Assembly: GCF_030124375.1 (NCBI RefSeq)
Contig: NZ_JASKLS010000006.1
Coordinates: 310,837 to 374,836 of the forward strand
Direction of reading: 5' to 3'
Origin: Sinorhizobium sp. 6-70
Lineage (GTDB): Bacteria > Pseudomonadota > Alphaproteobacteria > Rhizobiales > Rhizobiaceae
DNA: 64,000 nt
The position numbers and the translations under genes are program-made. Below are positions 18,457 to 25,781 of the stretch, one piece after another (within the stretch, counting starts at the first letter, position 1; each line of letters starts with the position of its first letter). Under the pieces are notes generated by a model that saw only the letters and a program-made list of their open reading frames with translations, was not told the DNA's origin and made no database searches.

Positions 18457-18533
18457 CGTGTCTGATATATCGCAAGCTAACGATCTCGAAACACCACGTC
18501 CAGTCGAAGTTCCTAATTTACCGTAAAGCGGAG

Positions 18534-19346
18534 TTAACGTCCATTGCGCCCAGGGCCGAGCCGCATTCGGACCTCCTCCTCGATCTTTCCTGCTGCCTCC
18601 CGGACGACGTTGGCCCAGGCCGCCAGCTGTGCCATGTTGACCCGATACGCGGGGCCGGTGACGGATACGCCCGCAACCAGATCGTGTTCCGGAACGAAGA
18701 TCGGGGCGGCGACGCAGCAGATTTCCGCCTCGTGCTCCTCCCGGTCGAACGCGTGCCCATCACGGCGAATTTCGTCGATTTCTGCAAGCAGGCCGGCTGC
18801 GGAGCGATGCGTGTGGGCCGTGAACGGGTGGAATCTCGTTTTTGCGGCAATGCGCAGCAATTCCGGCTGCGACAGCGACGACAACGCCGCCTTGCCGATG
18901 CCCGTGCAATAGGCCGGCGACGCCTTGCCGATCTGCGAGCTCATCCGCACCGTCTGCCGGCTCTCGACCTTGTCGACATAGATGATCTCCGTTTCCTGCA
19001 GGACGCCGAGGTGAACCGTCTCGCCGGTGAGTTCGTGCAAACGCAACAGATGCGGTTCTGCGATGTCACGGAAGCGGTTGCCCGACCAGGAACGATAGGC
19101 GAGCTTCAACAGGCGAAGGCCCGGCTCGTAAGAGAGATCACGTCCCTGTGCGAGCAGACCCTCCTCGACCAGGTGACTGAGCAACCTGTGCACCGTACCG
19201 CGAGGCTGACCGACGGACTGAACGATATCCGTGAACCGCTGCGGGCCGCCGGCCGTCACGACCGCCTCGAGGACCGCCATGGCCTTGCCGAGCGTACCGG
19301 TTCCGGCGATTTCACTGTCTGCGTCGGTCGTCTTGGTTTCGTTCAT
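18534..19346 (-). CDS. IclR-family transcriptional regulator of the sugar-acid operon
   Basis: 270 residues. The winged HTH occupies about 18-80 (GTLGKAMAVLEAVV, PRGTVHRLLSHLVEEGLL); the effector-binding domain follows (ETVHLGVLQETEIIYVDK, GIGKAALSSLSQPELL, GVSVTGPAYRVNM). IclR proteins bind small organic acids and usually repress a neighbouring catabolic operon. Here the gene is divergent from the dgo operon, with a perfect GTTCCA-N5-TGGAAC palindrome in the shared 128-base gap. Autoregulation and repression of the operon are inferences. Confidence 0.88.
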   Translation of the reverse strand: MNETKTTDADSEIAGTGTLGKAMAVLEAVVTAGGPQRFTDIVQSVGQPRGTVHRLLSHLVEEGLLAQGRDLSYEPGLRLLKLAYRSWSGNRFRDIAEPHLLRLHELTGETVHLGVLQETEIIYVDKVESRQTVRMSSQIGKASPAYCTGIGKAALSSLSQPELLRIAAKTRFHPFTAHTHRSAAGLLAEIDEIRRDGHAFDREEHEAEICCVAAPIFVPEHDLVAGVSVTGPAYRVNMAQLAAWANVVREAAGKIEEEVRMRLGPGRNGR

Positions 19347-19377
19347 ATCATCAGGCTTCGATTAGCGGCATCGTGCC

Positions 19378-19407
19378 TTGACAGGATAAAAGCAATGGCG
19401 CGATAAT
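19378..19407 (+). promoter_or_regulatory. Sigma-70-like promoter of the dgo operon
   Basis: TTGACA, 18 bases, GATAAT on the plus strand. It lies about 70 bases before the SDR start. The IclR-like palindrome follows about 20 bases after the -10 element, a position suited to repression. Confidence 0.6.
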
Positions 19408-19425
19408 TCCAGATAATAAAACAGA

Positions 19426-19442
19426 GTTCCACATAATGGAAC
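19426..19442. promoter_or_regulatory. Candidate IclR operator
   Basis: GTTCCACATAATGGAAC: 6-bp arms GTTCCA/TGGAAC around five bases. It lies between the divergent iclR and SDR genes and overlaps an upstream in-frame ATG at 19436, which argues against that ATG being the real start. Confidence 0.6.
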
Positions 19443-19474
19443 TGACTCATCCCAGAACCAGCACAGGGGAAGCC

Positions 19475-20245
19475 ATGCCATTGCCGAGCGGTCAGTTTCC
19501 CGACCTGCAAAACAACGGTGTGCTCGTAACCGGCGGCGGGTCGGGCATCGGCGCTGCCCTGGTGGGAGCCTTCCTGCGGCAAGGTGCGCGCGTGGCCTTC
19601 ATCGACATCGCAGAGGAAGAGAGCCTGGCGCTTTGCGAGAAGCTGGCCGCCGAAACGGGAAGAAAACCGCTATTCATTTCCGCCGATCTCAGGCAGGTCC
19701 CCACCTTGAAAGCGGCCGTCGATGCCGCTGCGAACACGCTCGGCTCGATCCGTGTGCTCGTCAACAATGCCGCACGTGACGACCGGCAGCCGTTGGAAGC
19801 GGTCACCGAAGCGAGCTGGGACGAAAGCCTGTCCGTCAATCTCAGGCACCTCTTCTTCATGTGCCAGGCAGTGGCGCCCCACATGCGGCGCGCCGGCGGC
19901 GGGTCGATCATCAACTTCTCGTCCATCGCCTTCATGCTCAACATGCCGGATGTACCCGCCTATGCGACGGCGAAAGCCGGCATCGTCGGGCTCACCAAGT
20001 CGCTCGCCGGGAAACTCGGGCCGGACAATATTCGCGTCAACGCGATCCTGCCCGGCATGATCGTTACCGAACGGCAGAAGCGGCTTTGGCTGGACGATGA
20101 CGCGATTGCGCGCATGCAAGAGAGACAGTGCCTGAAACGCATGCTGATCGCCGACGACCTCGTGGGGCCTTGCCTCTATTTGGCGTCGGACTGCTCGGCG
20201 GCGATGACGGCCCAGACCATGATCATCGATGGAGGCGTATTTTGA
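19475..20245 (+). CDS. SDR-family dehydrogenase, probably sugar 1-dehydrogenase
   Basis: 256 residues from ATG 19475, which has AGGGGAA six bases upstream. The Rossmann motif is VTGGGSGIGAAL near residue 17, NNAARDD follows, and the catalytic Tyr-x-x-x-Lys is YATAKAG. The C-terminus ends MIIDGGVF as is usual for classical SDRs. Its place as the first gene of a dgo operon, before a lactonase and a dehydratase, makes oxidation of D-galactose (or L-arabinose or D-fucose) to the lactone the likely reaction. It overlaps dgoK by one base. Confidence 0.85.
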   Translation: MPLPSGQFPDLQNNGVLVTGGGSGIGAALVGAFLRQGARVAFIDIAEEESLALCEKLAAETGRKPLFISADLRQVPTLKAAVDAAANTLGSIRVLVNNAARDDRQPLEAVTEASWDESLSVNLRHLFFMCQAVAPHMRRAGGGSIINFSSIAFMLNMPDVPAYATAKAGIVGLTKSLAGKLGPDNIRVNAILPGMIVTERQKRLWLDDDAIARMQERQCLKRMLIADDLVGPCLYLASDCSAAMTAQTMIIDGGVF

Positions 20246-21162
20246 TGACGGCAGGCTATTATGCTGCGGTCGATTGGGGAACCACGAGCTTCCGGCTGTG
20301 GATCATCGGCGAAGATGGTGCCGTCCTTGCGGAACGCCGCAGTGCGGAAGGCATGACAACGGCGGCGAAGGTCGGTTTCCACGCAGTTCTCGACGCCCAT
20401 CTCGCCGCCGCCGATGCTCCCGGCCATCTTCCGATCGTCATTTGCGGCATGGCCGGTGCCCGCCAGGGTTGGAGGGAGGCCGGTTACCTCGATACACCGG
20501 CCGCCCTCAGCGCGATCGCCGGCAGCGCTATTTCCGTCCCGGACGTTGACCGCGATATCCGGATACTTCCGGGCCTCGCCCAGCGCGACATGCGCCATCC
20601 GGATGTGATGCGCGGCGAAGAGACCCAGCTTCTCGGCGCCGCCGGTACGCTCAGCACCGGGCGGCACCTCGTATGCATGCCGGGTACGCACAGCAAATGG
20701 GTCCGCTTGAGCGGCGAGACGGTCGAGGGCTTTTCCACCTTCATGACCGGCGAGCTGTTCGATGTCGTCTCGCGTCACTCAATTCTCAGCCATGCCGTAT
20801 CGGACGGAGGCGCCTTCACCGGCAACGATCCGGCCTTTCTCGAGGCTGTGTCCGAGGCGACGCGGAATCCGGCGCTCGCCACGAACCTGCTTTTTTCAGT
20901 CCGGGCGGGACAGCTTCTCCACGGGATCAGCGCCACCGACGCCAAGGCACGGCTCTCCGGCACCCTGATCGGCATCGAGATCGCAGGCGCCCTCGCAACG
21001 GCCGGATCGATCGACGGAATTTGCCTCGTCGCATCGGGCCCGCTCGGGGCACTTTATCATGCAGCTTTGGAAGGCCAGGGCCTCAAAGTTCAGCATGTCG
21101 ACGCCGACGATGCCGTGCGGGCCGGCCTCTCCGCCGCCGCCGGCGCGATTTGGCCCCTTTGA
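20245..21162 (+). CDS. dgoK: 2-dehydro-3-deoxygalactonokinase
   Basis: 305 residues from ATG 20245 (TGATG overlap with the SDR stop). The family start AAVDWGTTSFRLWII is the phosphate-binding motif of the DgoK group of ASKHA kinases; VICGMAGARQGW and CMPGTHSKWV follow. It phosphorylates 2-keto-3-deoxygalactonate with ATP to the 6-phosphate, the substrate of the next enzyme. Size is close to known DgoK proteins. The function is established by family and confirmed by the adjacent aldolase. Confidence 0.94.
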   Translation: MTAGYYAAVDWGTTSFRLWIIGEDGAVLAERRSAEGMTTAAKVGFHAVLDAHLAAADAPGHLPIVICGMAGARQGWREAGYLDTPAALSAIAGSAISVPDVDRDIRILPGLAQRDMRHPDVMRGEETQLLGAAGTLSTGRHLVCMPGTHSKWVRLSGETVEGFSTFMTGELFDVVSRHSILSHAVSDGGAFTGNDPAFLEAVSEATRNPALATNLLFSVRAGQLLHGISATDAKARLSGTLIGIEIAGALATAGSIDGICLVASGPLGALYHAALEGQGLKVQHVDADDAVRAGLSAAAGAIWPL

Positions 21163-21175
21163 CGAAAGAAAGAAG

Positions 21176-21811
21176 ATGAATCGCATCCCCTTCCCACCGA
21201 TGAAATATCCGCTGGTCGCGATCTTGCGCGGGCTCAAACCCGCCGAAACGGAAAGCGTCGTCGGCGCGCTGGTCGAGACGGGCTTCACTGCAATTGAAAT
21301 CCCGCTGAACTCGCCCGACCCGTTTCGCTCCATTGAAATCGCCGTGAAGATGGCGCCGGCCGGATGCCTGATCGGCGCAGGAACCGTGCTGACGACGACG
21401 CAGGTGGAACAACTCGCCGACGTCGGGGGGCGGCTGATGGTGAGTCCCAATGTCGAACCGTCGGTGATCAGGCTTGCCGCGGCGAAAGGCATGGTCACGA
21501 TGCCGGGCGTGTTCACGCCGACCGAGGCGCTGGCCGCCGCGGGCGCGGGGGCAACCGCTCTCAAGTTCTTTCCTGCGAGCGTACTCGGCCCCTCGGGCAT
21601 TGCGGCGATTCGCACCGTTCTTCCAACCGATGTCGAGGTCGCAGCCGTCGGCGGCGTGTCTGAGAGCAACTTCGCCGACTATGCCAAGATCGGCATTCGC
21701 AGCTTCGGCCTCGGCTCGAGCCTCTACAAGCCCGGCATGAACGCCGCGGAGGTTGAACAACGGGCGAAAGCGACACTGGAAGCCTATGACACTGTCTATG
21801 GAGGCCAGTGA
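21176..21811 (+). CDS. dgoA: 2-dehydro-3-deoxy-6-phosphogalactonate aldolase
   Basis: 211 residues. It is a class I aldolase of the KDPG/KDPGal family that cleaves KDPGal to pyruvate and glyceraldehyde-3-phosphate. Motifs are PLVAILRGLKP near residue 11, EIPLNSPDP, GAGTVLT, and the Schiff-base lysine in ALKFFPAS. The ribosome site is AAAGAAAGAAG before ATG 21176. It starts 13 bases after dgoK and overlaps the SMP-30 gene (ATGA). KDPG aldolases are close relatives, but the PLNSPDP motif and the operon favour DgoA. Confidence 0.93.
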   Translation: MNRIPFPPMKYPLVAILRGLKPAETESVVGALVETGFTAIEIPLNSPDPFRSIEIAVKMAPAGCLIGAGTVLTTTQVEQLADVGGRLMVSPNVEPSVIRLAAAKGMVTMPGVFTPTEALAAAGAGATALKFFPASVLGPSGIAAIRTVLPTDVEVAAVGGVSESNFADYAKIGIRSFGLGSSLYKPGMNAAEVEQRAKATLEAYDTVYGGQ

Positions 21812-22695
21812 TGACAGATCCCGTTCCCTTCTCCGGCCGCGTTCTCTGCGATTTCGGCTCCGAGCTCGGCGAGGGTCCGACCTTCGATCCAGGCAGCGGC
21901 ACCGCCTGGTGGTTCAACATCACGGGCCGGGAACTGCATGAGCTGCACGTCGAAAGCGGCCGAAAGACGGTTCACACCCTGCCCTTTCTTGGCAGCGTGC
22001 TTGCCGTCATCGATCCCGCCCGACAGTTGATTGCGTCGGACCAGGGACTTTTCCTTCGCGACACGGAAACTGGCAAGCTCTCCCCTTTCGCCACGCTTGA
22101 GGACAAGCCGGCCAACCGCTCCAATGACGGGCGCGTCCATCCATCCGGCGCTCTCTGGATCGGCACGATGGGACGGAAGGCCGAAAAGCATTCGGGTTCG
22201 ATCTACCATGTCGCCGGCAACCGCGTGACCAGGCTCTACAGCAACATCAGCATTCCAAATGCAATTTGCTTCTCTCCCGATGGGGCCACCGCCTATTTCG
22301 CCGATACGGCCGTCAACCGCCTGATGCGCGTCGATATCGACTCCGCCACCGCTCTTCCGACCGGCGACGCCGTTGTTCTTTCCGACGAGAGCATTTCGCC
22401 CGGCGGCCTCGACGGCGCAGTCTGCGATGCCGACGGGCTGATCTGGAACGCCCGCTGGGGCGCGAGTTCCGTGGACGTCTACAAGCCGGACGGTCAAAAG
22501 ATCGCCCGCTATGCCGTTCCCGCGACGCAACCGAGCTGCCCCGCCTTCATCGGAGCGAAGGCTGACCGGCTGCTCATAACCTCGGCCTCGCAGGGGTTGG
22601 AGGAGGCCGCGCGGGCGGCCGATCCCGATGCCGGAAAGACCTTCGACCTCGGCATCGAGGTCAAGGGCCGTTTCGAGCCGGCGTTTCTGCTCTGA
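21811..22695 (+). CDS. SMP-30/gluconolactonase family lactonase
   Basis: 294 residues, starting at the ATG that overlaps the dgoA stop; GGAGG lies seven bases upstream. It is a six-bladed propeller: ELGEGPTFDPGSGTAWWFNI at blade 1, RSNDGRVHPSGALWIGTM carrying the metal-binding Asn-Asp, and IPNAICFSPDGATAYFADT. These enzymes hydrolyse sugar lactones such as galactono-1,4-lactone and arabinono-1,4-lactone to the acid. That fits the step between the SDR and the dehydratase of this operon. Confidence 0.9.
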   Translation: MTDPVPFSGRVLCDFGSELGEGPTFDPGSGTAWWFNITGRELHELHVESGRKTVHTLPFLGSVLAVIDPARQLIASDQGLFLRDTETGKLSPFATLEDKPANRSNDGRVHPSGALWIGTMGRKAEKHSGSIYHVAGNRVTRLYSNISIPNAICFSPDGATAYFADTAVNRLMRVDIDSATALPTGDAVVLSDESISPGGLDGAVCDADGLIWNARWGASSVDVYKPDGQKIARYAVPATQPSCPAFIGAKADRLLITSASQGLEEAARAADPDAGKTFDLGIEVKGRFEPAFLL

Positions 22696-22777
22696 CCTCA
22701 TAACAAGTGCTGGTATTCGGGCCGCCAAAAAGTAATACAAATAGCCATGCGATGAATCGCCATGGAAGGAGGCTCGG

Positions 22778-24502
22778 ATGAGCGAAAAGAAAAAGGAACT
22801 GAGAAGCCGCCACTGGTATGGCGGAACGCACAAGGACGGCTTCATCCATCGGTCCTGGATGAAAAACCAGGGGTTCCCGGATCACGCTTTCGACGGGCGC
22901 CCGATCATCGGCATCTGCAACACCTGGTCCGAGCTCACCCCCTGCAACAGCCATCTGCGCGTTTTGGCCGAAGGCGTCAAACGCGGCGTCTGGGAGGCCG
23001 GCGGTTTTCCGGTCGAGTTCCCTGTTTCCTCGCTTGGCGAGACGCAGATGCGCCCGACCGCCATGCTTTTCCGCAACCTTCTGGCGATGGACGTCGAAGA
23101 GGCGATCCGCGCTCATGGGATCGACGGCGTGGTGCTGCTCGGCGGCTGCGACAAGACAACCCCGGGCCAGTTGATGGGCGCCGCCTCCGTCGACCTGCCG
23201 ACGATCGTCGTTTCCTCCGGGCCGATGCTGAACGGCAAGTGGAAGGGGAAGGACATCGGCTCGGGCACGGATGTATGGAAATTTTCAGAAGCCGTGCGGG
23301 CCGGCGAAATGAGCCTGCAGGAATTCATGGCTGCCGAAAGCGGAATGTCGCGTTCGCCCGGCGTCTGCATGACGATGGGCACTGCAACGACGATGGCCTC
23401 GGTGGTGGAAGCGATGGGCCTTTCGCTCCCCACCAACGCGGCCCTTCCTGCTGTAGACGCGCGCCGCATGGCGCTCGCACACATGACCGGCAAGCGGATC
23501 GTCGAGATGGTGCACGAGGACCTTCGGCTGTCGAAAATCCTGACGAAGAAGAACTTCGAGAACGGCATTATCGCAAACGCCGCCGTCGGCGGATCGACGA
23601 ACGCCGTCGTGCACATGCTCGCGATTGCCGGACGCGCCGGGGTCGACCTCTGTCTCGACGACTTCGATCGCGTCGGCGGCCAGGTCCCCTGCATCGTCAA
23701 CTGCATGCCATCGGGCAAGTATCTCATCGAGGACCTCGCCTATGCGGGCGGGCTCCCGGCGGTGATGAACCGTATCCGACATCTGCTCCATGCAGACGCG
23801 CCGACGGTTTTTGGCGTGCCGATCAGCAAATATTGGGAAGGTGCCGAGGTCTACAATGACGACGTCATCCGCCCGCTCGATAACCCGCTGCGCGCCGCCG
23901 CCGGCATTCGCGTGCTGAAGGGCAATCTCGCCCCGAACGGGGCGGTCATAAAGCCGTCGGCAGCGAGCGAGCACCTGCTCGCGCACGAGGGCCCGGCCTA
24001 CGTCTTCGAGACAATCGAAGACCTCAAGGCCAAGATCGACGATCCGGACCTGCCGGTAACCGAGGATACGATTCTCGTGCTCAAGGGCTGCGGCCCGAAG
24101 GGTTATCCCGGCATGGCGGAAGTCGGCAACATGCCGATCCCGCGCCGGCTGGTCGAAAAGGGCGTTCGCGACATGGTGCGCGTTTCGGATGCGCGCATGT
24201 CGGGCACCGCCTTCGGCACCGTGGTCCTGCACGTGAGCCCGGAGGCAAATGCGGGCGGTCCGCTTGCGATCGTGAAGACCGGCGACCGCATCCGCCTCGA
24301 TGCCATGAAGGGCGAGTTGAACCTTCTGATCAGCGAGGAGGAGTTCGCGGCGCGCATGGCCGCCTGGCTGCCGCCGGAGCAGAAATGGCAACGCGGCTAC
24401 TACAAGCTTTATCACGAGACCGTGCTGCAGGCCGACAAGGGCGCCGACCTCGACTTCCTCGTCGGCAAGAGCGGCAGCGACGTGCAACGCGAGAGCCATT
24501 AG
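22778..24502 (+). CDS. IlvD/Edd-family sugar-acid dehydratase (galactonate/arabinonate type)
   Basis: 574 residues. The cluster-binding cysteines typical of this group are visible: Cys56 in SELTPCNSH, Cys124 in GGCDKTTPGQ and Cys197 in SPGVCMTMGTA. This pattern is characteristic of L-arabinonate/D-galactonate dehydratases and fits their usual length. It converts the aldonic acid to the 2-keto-3-deoxy acid used by DgoK. AAGGAGGCTCGG lies before ATG 22778. The gap from the lactonase is 82 bases. Its stop TAG is also the first three bases of a repeat palindrome. Confidence 0.9.
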   Translation: MSEKKKELRSRHWYGGTHKDGFIHRSWMKNQGFPDHAFDGRPIIGICNTWSELTPCNSHLRVLAEGVKRGVWEAGGFPVEFPVSSLGETQMRPTAMLFRNLLAMDVEEAIRAHGIDGVVLLGGCDKTTPGQLMGAASVDLPTIVVSSGPMLNGKWKGKDIGSGTDVWKFSEAVRAGEMSLQEFMAAESGMSRSPGVCMTMGTATTMASVVEAMGLSLPTNAALPAVDARRMALAHMTGKRIVEMVHEDLRLSKILTKKNFENGIIANAAVGGSTNAVVHMLAIAGRAGVDLCLDDFDRVGGQVPCIVNCMPSGKYLIEDLAYAGGLPAVMNRIRHLLHADAPTVFGVPISKYWEGAEVYNDDVIRPLDNPLRAAAGIRVLKGNLAPNGAVIKPSAASEHLLAHEGPAYVFETIEDLKAKIDDPDLPVTEDTILVLKGCGPKGYPGMAEVGNMPIPRRLVEKGVRDMVRVSDARMSGTAFGTVVLHVSPEANAGGPLAIVKTGDRIRLDAMKGELNLLISEEEFAARMAAWLPPEQKWQRGYYKLYHETVLQADKGADLDFLVGKSGSDVQRESH

Positions 24503-24602
24503 ATCATTTCATTGTTCCATTGAAACAGTGAAATGATCTAACTCTTTGAAACTACGCAATCCGGACGGAAAACCGTTACAAACTTTTCCTGGAATTACTC
24601 CG
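24500..24602 (-). repeat. RIME2-like repeat, inverted, at the dehydratase stop codon
   Basis: TAGATCATTTCA ... TGAAATGATCTA is a 12-bp palindrome (24500-24540), followed by AACTCTTTGAAACTACGCAA, CCGGACGGAAAACCGTTACA and TTTTCCTGGAATTACTC. This is the reverse complement of the element at 4101-4208. The TAG of the dehydratase lies in the first arm. The palindrome may also act as a transcription terminator. Confidence 0.68.
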
Positions 24603-25076
24603 TGCGCGATGAGGAAAGATGCGTGCGGTTTTCCGTCCGCATCCCGCTCCGGCTTATTAAAATCATCGTGATCCGAGACGTCATCAGACGCTACCACCGC
24701 AACCCATTTACCGGCAGAACTTCAAGATCCCGGGATCAATCTCTATCCGGGATCTATAAAATGACTTTCGTCGCTATCTCAAGTATTCCCCAAGGATGGC
24801 CGGAGAACACATGCCAGCCAGTCTAGATTTAGCTACACCTAAACAAAGAAACAACTTTATTAGCCGACTTTGCGAAATACAGTGACCGGCCGATCGATGC
24901 TGCCAAGACAAAGTGTCCCAAGGTAGAATCGTCGTCATTGCCTTGTACGGACGTTTGCATTTTTTACGGAACTGATTTCGCTGCCGGACGTTGCTTGAGT
25001 ATCACCAGCGCGGCGGGGCATGCCGCCCGCCAACGCCGCGGGGGTGATCGACAACGTCAACGAAAGGCAGTCTGAT
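24503..25076. other. 574-base intergenic region, repeat and stress promoter
   Basis: Holds the RIME2-like element, then a segment with a possible stem around GGAAGATGCG...CGGTTTTCCGTCCGCATC (24610-24645), an AT-richer stretch (24770-24900) and an RpoE2-like promoter at 24968. I see no gene in the middle portion. Confidence 0.55.
24968..24992 (+). promoter_or_regulatory. Candidate RpoE2/EcfG (general stress) promoter
   Basis: GGAAC, 16 bases, CGTT. This matches the consensus for alphaproteobacterial EcfG-type sigma factors (GGAAC-N16/17-cGTT). It lies about 85 bases upstream of the PRC-barrel gene and on its strand. Confidence 0.62.
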
Positions 25077-25712
25077 ATGACAAAGAAACTTGTATCTTCC
25101 GTTGCGGCTGGCGCGCTTCTCGTGGGCGTTACCTTCGCCCCGACAAGTTTCGCGCAGCAGACAACCACCCCGCCTCCGGCCGATCCGGCAGCACCCACGC
25201 AGACGCAGCCCGGTGGCACGACCCCGCCTGCCACGGAGCCTCCGGCCGACCAGGCTCAGACTCCTCCACCCGCTGAAAAACCTGCGGATACTGCGGCCGC
25301 TAAATCGGACTATCTGACCGAGCAGGCCGACGATCAGATCGCTACCAGTACTTATGTAGGCCAATCGGTTTACAATGCCGCCGATGAAAGCATCGGCGAG
25401 ATTAACGATCTGATCATCAAGAAGGACGGTGGTGTCGAAGCAGCCGTGATCGGTGTTGGCGGCTTCCTCGGAATTGGCGAGAAGAACGTTGCTGTCCCGT
25501 TCGACCGGATCGAGATTTCCGAGCAGGCCGATACAGCAGCGCTGAAGCTGACCACGACCGAAACGGCCGACACGCTGAAGGCAGCGCCGGAGTTCAAGAC
25601 GAAATCGCAGATGATGGCGGAGCGCAATGCAGCGCAGCCGGTAGACACATCGACGACCTCGTCGACCGGTACAACGCCGGCAACACCGACGCAGCCGTCA
25701 CCTCAGCAGTAA
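25077..25712 (+). CDS. Secreted PRC-barrel domain protein, probably stress-induced
   Basis: 211 residues from ATG 25077, with GAAAGG about 10 bases upstream. Signal peptide MTKKLVSSVAAGALLVGVTF, with cleavage likely after SFA. A Pro/Thr/Gln-rich linker (28-75) follows, then a PRC-barrel fold (residues about 90-165: YVGQSVYNAADESIGEI, GVGGFLGIGEKNVAVPF) and a Thr/Pro/Gln-rich tail. PRC barrels mediate protein or RNA contacts; here the location is periplasmic or outer envelope. The RpoE2-like promoter suggests expression in stress and stationary phase. Function unknown. Confidence 0.85.
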   Translation: MTKKLVSSVAAGALLVGVTFAPTSFAQQTTTPPPADPAAPTQTQPGGTTPPATEPPADQAQTPPPAEKPADTAAAKSDYLTEQADDQIATSTYVGQSVYNAADESIGEINDLIIKKDGGVEAAVIGVGGFLGIGEKNVAVPFDRIEISEQADTAALKLTTTETADTLKAAPEFKTKSQMMAERNAAQPVDTSTTSSTGTTPATPTQPSPQQ

Positions 25713-25749
25713 ACTGAACACGGAGCGGGACATCTCGCTCTCAGCCTGA

Positions 25750-25776
25750 AAAGCGGCGCGATGCGCCGCTTTTTTA
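25750..25776. terminator. Rho-independent terminator between convergent genes
   Basis: AAGCGGCGC-GAT-GCGCCGCTTTTTT. The 7-bp GC stem is flanked by A residues on the left and T residues on the right, so it could work in both directions, for the PRC-barrel gene (+) and for the flavoprotein gene (-) whose stop codon is at 25782. Confidence 0.88.
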
Positions 25777-25781
25777 TGGCC

